Assembly: GCF_002174125.1 (NCBI RefSeq)
Contig: NZ_NEXX01000002.1
Span: 372,001 to 436,000, forward strand
Direction: 5' to 3'
Source of the DNA: Acinetobacter populi
GTDB taxonomy: Bacteria; Pseudomonadota; Gammaproteobacteria; Pseudomonadales; Moraxellaceae
Length of the DNA: 64,000 nt
Shown here: positions 38,025 through 48,362 of the stretch, one piece after another
Layout: each line of letters begins with the position of its first letter
Numbering within the stretch: position 1 is the first letter of the stretch
Made by a program: the position numbers and the translations under genes
Notes under the pieces: model-generated
What the model saw: only the letters and a program-made list of their open reading frames with translations
Databases searched by the model: none
Told to the model about the DNA's origin: nothing

Positions 38025-39554
38025 ATGAATGCACAAACTTATCCTACCAGCCTGCAAGGTACAAGATTACTGATTGCAGCAATGTTATTAGCACTTGCCA
38101 ACTTTATGGTGGTGCTGGACATGACCATTGCCAACGTCTCATTGACACATATTGCAGGTGGATTAGCAGTTTCCAGTTCGCAAGGCACATGGGTCATTAC
38201 CTCCTATGCGGTTGCCGAAGCCATTTGTGTTCCCTTAACAGGTTGGCTAGCCAATCGTTTTGGTACAGTCAGGGTCTTTGTCGTTGGGCTGATTGGATTT
38301 ACCTCTTTTTCAATCTTGTGCGGTTTGTCCAATAGTCTGGCCATGCTGGTCATTTGCCGGATTGGTCAGGGTCTGTTCGGCGGTCCGATTATGCCACTGA
38401 GCCAAACCCTGTTGATGCGTATTTTCCCTAGCGAACAACATGCCAAAGCCATGGCGATCTGGTCACTAACCACTGTTATCGGACCAATTCTAGGCCCTAT
38501 TCTCGGAGGTACGATTAGTGACAATTTATCCTGGCACTGGATTTTCTTTATCAATATTCCAGTAGGCATACTTTGTGCGGTGGGTGTCTGGCGCTATTTA
38601 CGTGAAGCCGAGACCGATACCTTTAAACTTCGTATGGATGCAATGGGTTTAGCCTTATTGGTTTTGTGGATTGGCGCATTACAACTCATGCTGGATCTAG
38701 GCCATGAACATGACTGGTTTGGCAGTACATTTATTTGTAGTCTTGCCATCATTGCCATACTTGGTTTTATCAGTTTTATTATTTGGGAAAGCACTGAATC
38801 CAATCCAGTTGTTGACATCAAGATTTTTAGACATCTCGGTTTTAGTAGTGCGGTTGTTGCGCTGGCTTTTGGTTTTGGTGCTTTTTTTGGCTGTATTGTC
38901 GTCATCCCCCAATGGCTACAAAGTAACATTGGCTACACAGCATCTTGGGCTGGTTATGTGACTGCAACTATGGGCTTTGGCAGCATTATGATGTCGCCAC
39001 TGGTCGCCAAATGGTCCACTAAATATGATCCTCGTGCCATTGCTTCATTTGGGTTGATCTGGTTGGGAGGAGTTACACTCATGCGTGCCTTCTGGACCAA
39101 CGATGCTGATTTCTGGGTCGTTGCACTCCCGCAATTTTTGCAGGGTTTTGGCGTGCCAATGTTTTTTATTCCCCTCTCTAATCTAGCACTCGCATCAGTA
39201 CTGCCTCAGGAAATTGCCTCAGCAGCTGGATTAATGAACTTTTTAAGAACCATTGCCGGAGCAATCGGTGCCTCTTTGGCAGTCACAATCTGGGATGATC
39301 GTTCCTCTATGGCACGTAATCAAATCGTCTCAACCTTACAGCCCGATGCAACCTTAACAAGCTTACAAGAAAATGGATTTTCCCATGAAGTTGCCCTAGG
39401 TATTGTTTCCGATTTAGTCAATAAGGAAGCACTTACTGTTGCTGTCGATCATGTATTTCTATTATTTACACTACTATTTTTTGTTGCAGCGGCACTGGTC
39501 TGGCTTGCACCGAAACCCCAAAAAGTCTCTATTCCCAAAGGTGCTGCCCATTAA
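38025..39554 (+). CDS. emrB: EmrB-like DHA2-family MFS drug exporter
   Basis: 509 residues with 14 predicted membrane segments. DHA2 marks are LDMTIANVSLTHIAGGL near residue 30, GWLANRFGTVRVF, the antiporter motif GPILGPILGGTISD and WHWIFFINIPVG. It exports hydrophobic compounds with the EmrA-like partner encoded just upstream. The drug range cannot be inferred. The pair is followed by a near-palindromic hairpin at 39566. Confidence 0.92.
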   Translation: MNAQTYPTSLQGTRLLIAAMLLALANFMVVLDMTIANVSLTHIAGGLAVSSSQGTWVITSYAVAEAICVPLTGWLANRFGTVRVFVVGLIGFTSFSILCGLSNSLAMLVICRIGQGLFGGPIMPLSQTLLMRIFPSEQHAKAMAIWSLTTVIGPILGPILGGTISDNLSWHWIFFINIPVGILCAVGVWRYLREAETDTFKLRMDAMGLALLVLWIGALQLMLDLGHEHDWFGSTFICSLAIIAILGFISFIIWESTESNPVVDIKIFRHLGFSSAVVALAFGFGAFFGCIVVIPQWLQSNIGYTASWAGYVTATMGFGSIMMSPLVAKWSTKYDPRAIASFGLIWLGGVTLMRAFWTNDADFWVVALPQFLQGFGVPMFFIPLSNLALASVLPQEIASAAGLMNFLRTIAGAIGASLAVTIWDDRSSMARNQIVSTLQPDATLTSLQENGFSHEVALGIVSDLVNKEALTVAVDHVFLLFTLLFFVAAALVWLAPKPQKVSIPKGAAH

Positions 39555-39565
39555 TCCTAATAAAA

Positions 39566-39590
39566 AGGTTAGGTCATCATGATCTAACCT
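39566..39590. other. Near-palindrome after emrB
   Basis: AGGTTAGGTCAT and ATGATCTAACCT pair with one G-U around a single base, 12 bases past the emrB stop. It may act as a terminator, but only TTT follows. The remaining 260 bases to ssrA show no other feature. Confidence 0.45.
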
Positions 39591-39849
39591 GCTTTACAAG
39601 CATTCGATACGATATCTCTTGAGATTAATTTGTAGGACAATATATTTATCACTATGAAAATCATTATGTAATAAAATCAGGTATGCTCATTCAAGAACAG
39701 ATGACTATAACTCTATAAACTTCTTCTTTTCATTTCCCCCTCTTGAAATTTTTTAACAACACACCATATACAGTGCAAGGCCAAGTGCATATAGGAAAAG
39801 TCAAAGCTAGCAATTTTGCTTTTTCTCTGTTAGTATTGGCAAATCATCT

Positions 39850-40209
39850 GGGGATGTTATTGGCTTCGACGCTGGTGATGAAACTCATAGATGCATGCCG
39901 AGAGCGCATTTCCTCTCGTAAATAAAATTTGCATTTTAATAGTCGCAAACGACGAATCTTACGCTCTAGCTGCCTAAGGGCAGCTTGTCCGCCTACTAGA
40001 ATACTTGTGGTCTGGTAGCCCGACTGAAGCGCACGCACACAAGTCCGTATAAAGTTAAGCCTCGGGACTTTATACCAAACTTAGAGGATCGCGCTTTGTA
40101 CCCTGTTCGTCGGGTCATAAAGTGTTAAAACAATAGACGATATCTAAGCATGTAGTATTCTCGAGTGTAGTGCTTGCGGACGGGGGTTCAACTCCCCCCA
40201 TCTCCACCA
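39850..40209 (+). ncRNA. ssrA: tmRNA (transfer-messenger RNA)
   Basis: About 360 bases. The 5' end GGGGATGTTATTGGCTTCGACGCTGG and the 3' end with GGTTCAACTCCCCCCATCTCCACCA make the tRNA-like domain with an encoded CCA. The resume codon GCA at 39945 opens the tag frame ANDESYALAA ending in TAA at 39977, the standard ALAA degron. Several pseudoknot regions lie between. With SmpB, tmRNA frees stalled ribosomes and marks the unfinished protein for proteolysis. Confidence 0.97.
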
Positions 40210-40252
40210 TATACTTAAATTTACAGATCGAGTTATCACGATCTATAAAATG

Positions 40253-40290
40253 AAAAGGCTTAAACTGTAATGGTTTAAGCCTTTTTTCTT
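40253..40290 (+). terminator. Terminator after ssrA
   Basis: AAAAGGCTTAAAC and GTTTAAGCCTTTTTT form a 12-base stem with a clear T-run, 44 bases past the mature tmRNA end. Confidence 0.9.
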
Positions 40291-40386
40291 ATGTAATTAC
40301 ACATTCATATCACGAATTACAACCTTGCATAGCTTGTATCATTGCACTTTTATTGAAACCGCTGTGATACTGTTAGTTTACAGTCA

Positions 40387-40451
40387 ATTCTGCACTAATT
40401 TGCATTTCATTCTGCACTAGAATTTTAAAAGTTATTCTGCACTAAATGACA
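40387..40451. repeat. Three spaced ATTCTGCACTA motifs ending in TGACA
   Basis: The 11-mer ATTCTGCACTA occurs at 40387, 40409 and 40434, at intervals of 22 and 25 bases, all in the same orientation. The array stops at TGACA (40447-40451), which on the other strand reads 5'-TGTCA. Regular direct repeats behind a 5'-TGT terminus resemble the transposase-binding ends of Tn7/Tn552/TniA-type elements. It stands alone in the 364-base gap between ssrA and the adhesin gene. No transposase is in the window. Confidence 0.6.
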
Positions 40452-40573
40452 AGAGATGAAATAACGCCTGGTTCAGCATCAAAAACAATTATGATCTTTT
40501 TTACTTTTTGCAATAAAAAATCCCCGCCGAAGCGAGGACAGAGGAGGAAATGAAAACTTAAACTTATATTAAA

Positions 40574-42253
40574 TTAGTTGCCACCGAAAACGTAAGCGAC
40601 ACCAACACGACCACCTACTTCACCGCTACCTGCAACACCCAAAGCAGCACTGATTGATGTACGACCATCAGCTAACGCACTGACTAAGCCTAATGCACCT
40701 GCGCTTTCGCCTTCATAGTGACCTACGCCACCAAACACTGCAAATTGACCCGGTTTGATGTTTGGTACTTGTTGTTGTGCAGCTAATGCAATAGCAACAC
40801 CACGATAAGCAGTTTTCTCAACATCATCAAGTTTTTTGCTAATACGGTTAACATTAGATTGGAAACTACTTACCGCTGCATCAGTATAAGCATTTGCATC
40901 AGTTAATGTTTTAGCATCAGCGGCAGCATAATCTGTACGAATTGATGCTTCACGAGTATCAGTATAAGTATTTGATTCAGTTATAGCAGCTTCTTTAACA
41001 CCATTTGCGGCATCTTGAGCCTGAGTAACAGCATTATTTAATGACTCAGTAATACTTACACCATTTACTTGATAGTCAGATGCATTGATTGTACCAGTTG
41101 TTGAGATACCAGCAGCAGTAATAGTAGTTTTATCAGTTACAATACCATCTTTTGTAGTAGTAGCTTCCAAACCATATGTATTGCCTGTTGTTTCATTAGT
41201 ATCAATAATACCAGTTACTACAGATTTAGATGTTTCTACAACATCACCAGCAGTACCTAAAGTATAATTAACACCCAAATCCTGAACTAAATTGGGATCT
41301 GTACTACCTAATGTAATTGTTCCAGCATTAGCTTGTGATGAAACACTTTCACCATAGGTTACATTTTCATTACTTACAAAAGCTGTATTTACAGATTTAT
41401 TAGTTGTACCACCACCAAATTGATCAGCCACACCAGCAGCATATTGTGTTAATGAAGATGTGTTTCCAGTGAAAGTAGTTAATTGACCATTGTTTCCTAC
41501 AGAATAATATTCATCACCAATCTGGAAAACTTTATTATTATTAGCTGTAGTATAAGCTTTTAGCTCTTTGGAAGATTCTTTACTACCAGTAATTGTTACT
41601 GTCTTAGTTGCTGTACCCTTGGTTACATCAATCTCAGTACCTTCACTATTTTTAACTAAGGCAATACCATTACCTGTAACCGCTGTTACAGAAGAACCAT
41701 CACGTGAAATTAAACCTTGTGCATTTTTACTAGAAGATGACAAAGTAAAGTTTCTCACTGCTTCAACTTGATTGGCCGCTTCTAGATTACCAACTTCGAC
41801 ATCCTTAAGCGCAAGTGTATCATTTCTACCGCTTTTGTATGCATCCAATTCATCAATTACAACACCATTAGAATCAACTAATTGTCCTTCTAGATTAAAA
41901 TCAAAACCACTCGTAGTGAGCGTACTATATGACCAATAATCATTCTTAGTATTTGTTTGCCCACCAATTGTAACATCCCCTTCTTCATATTCAGCTGCTA
42001 CTTGTCCACCACTAATCAAAGTTGAATATTTAGATGTATCACCTGTATATGCTACAAGTTCATTATTTACCAAAGTATACGCACCAGTTGAGATGATTTC
42101 ATCATTACCATTACGAATCTCAACTTTTAGGATTGTGTTACCTTGAGCATCAGCATATTTATACACATCGGCTTCACTAGTGATAGGAGCAGCATATGTT
42201 TGACCCGCAAATACACCCATAGTCAAACTTAACGCTAACAATGTCTTTTTCAT
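40574..42253 (-). CDS. Short trimeric autotransporter adhesin (YadA-anchor)
   Basis: 559 residues. Signal peptide ending at TYA (residue 21), a Thr/Ser/Asn-rich passenger with VTGNGIALVKNSEGTEI and GLEATTTKDGIVTDK-like repeats, a coiled-coil stalk (residues 395-475) and a C-terminal YadA anchor beginning near YRGVAIALAAQQQ. The last strand reads VGVAYVFGGN, so it ends in Asn rather than the usual aromatic residue. It should form a trimer on the cell surface and mediate adhesion. It is far shorter than the Ata adhesin. The XRE gene is divergent from it by 352 bases, with repeated elements between. Confidence 0.87.
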   Translation of the reverse strand: MKKTLLALSLTMGVFAGQTYAAPITSEADVYKYADAQGNTILKVEIRNGNDEIISTGAYTLVNNELVAYTGDTSKYSTLISGGQVAAEYEEGDVTIGGQTNTKNDYWSYSTLTTSGFDFNLEGQLVDSNGVVIDELDAYKSGRNDTLALKDVEVGNLEAANQVEAVRNFTLSSSSKNAQGLISRDGSSVTAVTGNGIALVKNSEGTEIDVTKGTATKTVTITGSKESSKELKAYTTANNNKVFQIGDEYYSVGNNGQLTTFTGNTSSLTQYAAGVADQFGGGTTNKSVNTAFVSNENVTYGESVSSQANAGTITLGSTDPNLVQDLGVNYTLGTAGDVVETSKSVVTGIIDTNETTGNTYGLEATTTKDGIVTDKTTITAAGISTTGTINASDYQVNGVSITESLNNAVTQAQDAANGVKEAAITESNTYTDTREASIRTDYAAADAKTLTDANAYTDAAVSSFQSNVNRISKKLDDVEKTAYRGVAIALAAQQQVPNIKPGQFAVFGGVGHYEGESAGALGLVSALADGRTSISAALGVAGSGEVGGRVGVAYVFGGN

Positions 42254-42419
42254 ATAAAACTACCTTTAAATTTACTTTACGAATTGTTTCCCCAAAACAC
42301 GGTTCGTGTCTTCACTACTTATCTATTATGAGCTCTCACATTGACATAGCATCAGTAGTTCAGATGAAAATACATCCGAGGTAACCCATAGGCCAATTCT
42401 AGTTTCACTTTAAACATTA

Positions 42420-42435
42420 ATCAATCAAAACTTGA
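42420..42435. promoter_or_regulatory. First copy of a shared 16-base element
   Basis: ATCAATCAAAACTTGA, whose core extends to the palindrome AATCAA-AAC-TTGATT. The same 16 bases recur at 42550. Both lie between the adhesin and XRE genes, so they are candidate operators of the XRE protein. Confidence 0.5.
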
Positions 42436-42549
42436 TTAAAAATATATATATTTTTTACTTTTTATTCATATGATTTTCTTAAAAAAACTTAAAAAGCATA
42501 TTTTTTAACCAAAAATAATGCAAATAGGCTAATTAAATAACAACATTTT

Positions 42550-42565
42550 ATCAATCAAAACTTGA
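42550..42565. promoter_or_regulatory. Second copy of the shared 16-base element
   Basis: Identical in 16 bases to 42420-42435, 130 bases further on and 41 bases before the XRE start codon. The TCAA-AAC-TTGA core is intact, but the outer arm is less symmetric. Confidence 0.5.
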
Positions 42566-42605
42566 ATTTAAACATGTTAAGTTATTCCAACATCTATATG
42601 GTCTA

Positions 42606-43013
42606 ATGTTTTCTATGAAAGAAAAAAGTGAAAAATCTGCCTTTAGTCTTCGACTTAAACAACTACTGGCAAAATATAGCTGGCCAGTCAACAGCCCTAC
42701 TTGGTTAGCACGGGAATTTAATTTACGCTATAGTGGGCAATCGATTAGTGTGCAGACCGCTAGTAACTGGTTATCTGGAAATGCTATTCCCAATCAGGAT
42801 AAATTACAGATTCTCGCAACATGGCTAGATACCTCAAGCCAATGGTTACGGTTTGGTGAAGAACAACCGAATGATTATAAAGCAGATCAAAGATTGATTT
42901 ATAATCAATCTATTCAACTTAGTGATCTAGCAGATAAATTTGAAAAACTTAGCAACAAACAAAAATTCCTTATTTATCATTTAATTAATGAAATGCTTAT
43001 CAATAATCAATAA
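42606..43013 (+). CDS. XRE-type helix-turn-helix regulator
   Basis: 135 residues. The N-terminal 80 hold a helix-turn-helix of the kind seen in phage-repressor-like proteins (WLAREFNLRYSGQSISVQTASNWLSG, then IPNQDKLQILATWLDTSSQWLRFGE). The C-terminal part is helical and probably mediates dimerisation. A second ATG three codons in is also possible. It is divergent from the adhesin gene, and two identical 16-base elements lie between them. Target and signal are unknown. Confidence 0.82.
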   Translation: MFSMKEKSEKSAFSLRLKQLLAKYSWPVNSPTWLAREFNLRYSGQSISVQTASNWLSGNAIPNQDKLQILATWLDTSSQWLRFGEEQPNDYKADQRLIYNQSIQLSDLADKFEKLSNKQKFLIYHLINEMLINNQ

Positions 43014-43381
43014 TGATTATAAACTTCAAAATAATTCTACTTATTTATACTGATAGGTGTTCAAATACTTGGCATAACATCTGATATTTCAACCGATGAT
43101 CTTTTAACTTCAACTATAAGATATCGCATATATTGCTTCTTTTTTTATGTGACATAATCTGTTTTAACAATATCACTTCATTCATTACAAGTTCAATACT
43201 CATCTTTATTTCCTAGGATAATCCCCCAAATTTTTTATTAATGTTCTAATTTTGGAATATTCTGGATCAAAATTTTCTGCTTATAGGGGTCAAATACTTC
43301 CTATCGCAAAAATTTATCATGTTGCTAAATTAGCAATTTTTTAAATAGTAATTGTCTTAAATTGTGTATCTATGAATCAAT
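43014..43381. other. Gene-free AT-rich stretch
   Basis: Between the XRE gene and the small coiled-coil gene, which converge, I see no open frame with a ribosome binding site, no RNA gene and no clear terminator. Confidence 0.5.
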
Positions 43382-43585
43382 TTAGTCTATTTTATTATTT
43401 GCAGTATTTTTGCTTAATTCCAATATTTTTTGCCTAAGCGAGTAATTTTCTACTTTAAGTTGTTCTATTTGTATAAGTAGCATCTGATAGTGTTGATGTA
43501 GCATGTACAATCGCTGGATTTCCTGCACAGGATACATCGCATATTCTTTCTGCTGCTCAACATTTAACTGATTTTCACTCGACAT
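43382..43585 (-). CDS. Small coiled-coil protein
   Basis: 67 residues, not assigned to a family. Residues 25-60 form a heptad pattern with Leu at regular spacing (LYMLHQHYQMLLIQIEQL, VENYSLRQKILEL), so a coiled-coil or leucine-zipper dimer is expected. The N-terminus is polar with many Gln. The ATG at 43585 is preceded by GGGAAATAG, a weak ribosome binding site. It could be a small regulator partner or a chance frame. Confidence 0.5.
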   Translation of the reverse strand: MSSENQLNVEQQKEYAMYPVQEIQRLYMLHQHYQMLLIQIEQLKVENYSLRQKILELSKNTANNKID

Positions 43586-44000
43586 TTTTATCTATTTCCC
43601 ACAATACTATAACTTTAGCCAACAACTTAACACTTAAAAGGTTTTCTTACTTGATTCATGTAACAATGATTTTCTTGAGATAGCTCACAACTGCTTAATG
43701 TTTTTTTATACACTATATGTAATCTATGTATCAACTACTGCTCTAAGACTAATTCTATATTGATGATTATGATCATATATTTCCTTAAATACAATGTTAA
43801 TTCAACCATAATAACCAATAAGATGGACAGGTGGTGTCCAATACTAGATTTTTTTTAAATCATTAAAATTCATATATTTATTTTTATCTTTTGAATTTTT
43901 ATGATCATTTAAAAAATTTTTGTATCTCAGCTTAAATGCACTTGCTCTTGATCTAATATTTGTTTTTTTTAAATTATTTTAAAGCAAGACTTCCCTTATT

Positions 44001-44034
44001 AAAAAAGGCCGCAAACTTTTATTTGCGACCTTTC
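44001..44034 (-). terminator. Terminator of groESL
   Basis: GGCCGCAAA and TTTGCGACC pair with one mismatch. On the minus strand the hairpin is followed by TTTTTT. It lies about 100 bases past the groEL stop. The rest of the 547-base gap 43586-44132 has only a short GGACA/TGTCC inverted repeat at 43825-43839. Confidence 0.8.
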
Positions 44035-44132
44035 TTGTAACACGCCCAAATGTGAGTAACATGGTGGACATGCTTAAAATATTAAGTATAAATTATTTTA
44101 AATTACAAAAATTTATACTATATATGAGCAAT

Positions 44133-45782
<1,650 letters not shown>

Positions 45783-45845
45783 TCATTTATCTATTTAATC
45801 TGACTATTTATTTATCTAAAATCGTTTTAGATATGATCGAGATAT

Positions 45846-46136
45846 TTAGCCTTCCAATACGCCTAAAATATCTGCTTCTTTCATAATCAATAACTCTTCA
45901 CCATTTACTTTTACAGTGGTACCTGCGTAAGTCGCAAACAATACTTTATCGCCAACTTTTACATCTAGTGCACGTACACCGTTATCTGTGATTTGACCAT
46001 TTCCTACAGCAATCACTTCACCTTGCGATGGCTTTTCAGCAGCAGAACCAGGTAAAAGGATACCACCCGCAGTTTTGGTTTCTTCTTCTACACGTTTTAC
46101 CACAACGCGATCATGTAACGGACGAATATTGCTCAT
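45846..46136 (-). CDS. groS: Co-chaperonin GroES
   Basis: 96 residues: [23 protein letters not shown] at the start (mobile loop near residues 17-32), [14 protein letters not shown] in the middle and ILGVLE at the end. It caps the GroEL ring. It is first in the operon, 100 bases below a sigma-32 promoter. Confidence 0.99.
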   Translation of the reverse strand: MSNIRPLHDRVVVKRVEEETKTAGGILLPGSAAEKPSQGEVIAVGNGQITDNGVRALDVKVGDKVLFATYAGTTVKVNGEELLIMKEADILGVLEG

Positions 46137-46235
46137 GTTTTAACTCCATCAGACTTAGTCTAGATTAACAACATAAAAATTATGAAATACCCTTTGCACA
46201 ACTTTTATGTTTGATATAAAAAATTGTTGCTTCTG

Positions 46236-46263
46236 TAGTGGGGTTACAAATTTTTGCTTCAAG
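46236..46263 (-). promoter_or_regulatory. Sigma-32 heat-shock promoter of groESL
   Basis: On the minus strand CCCCTTGAA and CCCCACTA are separated by 14 bases between CTTGAA and CCCC, a nearly exact match to the RpoH consensus. It is 100 bases before the groES start codon. Confidence 0.85.
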
Positions 46264-46313
46264 GGGAATTTTTATTTTTTTTGCATGATTTGTGTATTTT
46301 TTAATCTCTTAAT

Positions 46314-47090
46314 TCAACACGTCCATAATGTCTGATCTTTTTCAAATATTTGTGTCGCAGGATTAAATAAAAATCCATCAATTTGCCCATCTGGATAAAT
46401 CAGATTAAATCCATTTTGCTGGCCATGATGCAGACGAAAAGACAAAGCTGTCCCAGCATGGATATCCAGTACATCCTGAGCACCCGGTAATTGATAAAGC
46501 TGGTTTAAATGATAAACCGCAGACTGATGCAAATGACCATGCAACAACCCGTTTAATCCAACTTTAGCCCAGTGCTGTAAGGCAATTTCACCCAGTACAG
46601 GACAATCTTTACTGCCATGTTTATCATCGGGTTCGGTATAAAACGGCTGATGGACAACGATAAATTTTAATAGATGCTTGGGTGCCTGCTGCAACAATTG
46701 CGTCACCCGCAATATTTGTTCGGTTGATACATAGCCTTTTGTATGATGGGAAGGCCGAATACTATTCACACCGATCACATAGAAATGTTCTGTCTGCATC
46801 ACATTTTCGGGAGAACCAAAAAATAATTGGTAACGATTGAAAGGTGAAAAAAAACGTCGCCAGACATGATACAGCGGAATATCGTGGTTACCTGGCACCA
46901 CCAGATAAGGACATTGCAAGCTTTCCAAAAATTGTTTGCATAAATAAAATTGATGAAATCGTGCCCGCTGTGTCAAATCACCACTGACCACGATTAATTC
47001 TGGCTGATAATCAAGACAAAATTGTCTGACTGCTGCCACCCGATCAGGTTGTTCTGTACCAAAGTGCAAATCAGAGAGATGTAATAGCAT
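46314..47090 (-). CDS. Calcineurin-like metallophosphoesterase
   Basis: 258 residues. Metal-binding motifs appear in order: DLHFG (residue 7), VSGDLTQRA (residue 35), GNHD (residue 67), VVHQPFY and GHLHQ. This matches the CpdA-like branch, which cleaves phosphodiesters or nucleotides, but cAMP hydrolysis is not proven. Its first 20 bases overlap the end of the lipid-kinase gene, so the two are translationally coupled. Confidence 0.87.
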   Translation of the reverse strand: MLLHLSDLHFGTEQPDRVAAVRQFCLDYQPELIVVSGDLTQRARFHQFYLCKQFLESLQCPYLVVPGNHDIPLYHVWRRFFSPFNRYQLFFGSPENVMQTEHFYVIGVNSIRPSHHTKGYVSTEQILRVTQLLQQAPKHLLKFIVVHQPFYTEPDDKHGSKDCPVLGEIALQHWAKVGLNGLLHGHLHQSAVYHLNQLYQLPGAQDVLDIHAGTALSFRLHHGQQNGFNLIYPDGQIDGFLFNPATQIFEKDQTLWTC

Positions 47091-48012
47091 GTGGCACTCT
47101 CACTTGAATTGCATCGTGCAAAACAGAAAATTTTAAAGGGGTGCGTAATTGCAATATTTCTCCGTCCAACGCAACTTTCATCAGTGGACGTTTGGCGGAA
47201 ATTTCCACATGATCTGCACAAAAGCTATAAACATCTTCGGCTTGTTCAAGCTCCCCTTTTAATAGCTTAATCATGAGTTGTAATAGCTGCCATCGACTGA
47301 CCTCGCCAATCGCCACACCCGCTAATTTACCTTGTGCGGCACAAGCGGCCAGCTTTAAACGCAAGTCTTGTAGTTGCAATTGATTATTGCCAAAAAATAC
47401 CATTGGCGTATCCAGCGGATATTGCTGTCCATCAATTTTAAGCTGCAAATTATAATGTTTATGTGATTTTACCAAGACGCCCAAGCCGGATAAATAAGCC
47501 ACCAGCGGAAAACGCCCAAACTTTTTATTATAATATTCACGATTTTCAATGATTACAGGATATAACCCAATACTGGCATTATTAAGATAAATCATCTGAT
47601 TCACCTGCCCAACATGAATGGGGCGCGCTTTACCCTCAATTAAATTCTGTACCGCAACAGGTAATTCGATGGGAATATTCAACGCTCGAGCGACATAATT
47701 AAAAGTACCAAGTGGCAATATTCCGAGTTCAATCTGGGTATGGATTAATGCCTGAGCCACTGCATTAATCGTACCATCTCCCCCTGCTGCAACAACCATC
47801 CCCTGTTTACCTATTTCAAAAGGTTGATGTCTTGCGATTGCTGTGCGAATACATTGCTGTAAAGGAAAGTCTTCAGTGGTAAAAAAAATCTCTACATCAA
47901 ATCCAGTTTTTTCAAGGGTTTGTGCAATTAACTGCATTTCCATTTCATGACCTTGTCCATGATGTCCGGAACGAACATTCATAATGATCGATAATGGCTG
48001 GCCTACATGCAT
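47071..48012 (-). CDS. Diacylglycerol-kinase-fold lipid kinase
   Basis: 313 residues from the ATG at 48012, preceded by AAGAG; a longer frame upstream is AT-rich leader. The DAGK catalytic domain shows GQPLSIIMNVRSG at the start, the nucleotide-binding VVAAGGDGTINAVAQAL near residue 68 and LGILPLGTFNYVARAL. The family phosphorylates diacylglycerol, ceramide or related lipids at the inner membrane. The substrate is unknown. It overlaps the phosphoesterase gene, which suggests linked lipid or nucleotide turnover. Confidence 0.88.
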   Translation of the reverse strand: MHVGQPLSIIMNVRSGHHGQGHEMEMQLIAQTLEKTGFDVEIFFTTEDFPLQQCIRTAIARHQPFEIGKQGMVVAAGGDGTINAVAQALIHTQIELGILPLGTFNYVARALNIPIELPVAVQNLIEGKARPIHVGQVNQMIYLNNASIGLYPVIIENREYYNKKFGRFPLVAYLSGLGVLVKSHKHYNLQLKIDGQQYPLDTPMVFFGNNQLQLQDLRLKLAACAAQGKLAGVAIGEVSRWQLLQLMIKLLKGELEQAEDVYSFCADHVEISAKRPLMKVALDGEILQLRTPLKFSVLHDAIQVRVPHAITSL

Positions 48013-48306
48013 GATTTTTCTCTTAAAAAACAATCGATTTTTTACCTTATTGTTATCATAAACGATTGTATAAAAAAACAATAAAACATTTGCAATAATG
48101 ATACGATGACGACCAAAGCTCTTGATATTTCCTATAGAAATATATGGAGTTTTTTTATCAAAAAAATAAATGTTGACTTGTAACACATTAAATTTAAAAA
48201 ATTTTTAAATAAAAATATCACGCCATTTTCTGGCATGCCAAATTCGATTGCTTATCATTTAAATTGAATTATGTTTTAATACGCCCACAATTTTTAGTCA
48301 TTTACG

Positions 48307-48323
48307 TCACCGTATCACGGTGA
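48307..48323. promoter_or_regulatory. Inverted repeat in the pckG leader
   Basis: TCACCG-TATCA-CGGTGA, extendable to eight-base arms with one mismatch, 40 bases before the pckG start. It could be an operator or an RNA hairpin. Confidence 0.4.
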
Positions 48324-48362
48324 TGATTTGTACTTTGTACATTTTTACTTATAGGCCTCAAC

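Noticed and set aside
39743..39925. 60-codon open frame on the plus strand
   Set aside because: It overlaps the 5' end of the tmRNA and has no family resemblance; it is a chance frame.
43825..43839. GGACA-GGTGG-TGTCC inverted repeat in the gap after groEL
   Set aside because: Five-base arms and no adjacent gene ending there; too weak to call a terminator or operator.
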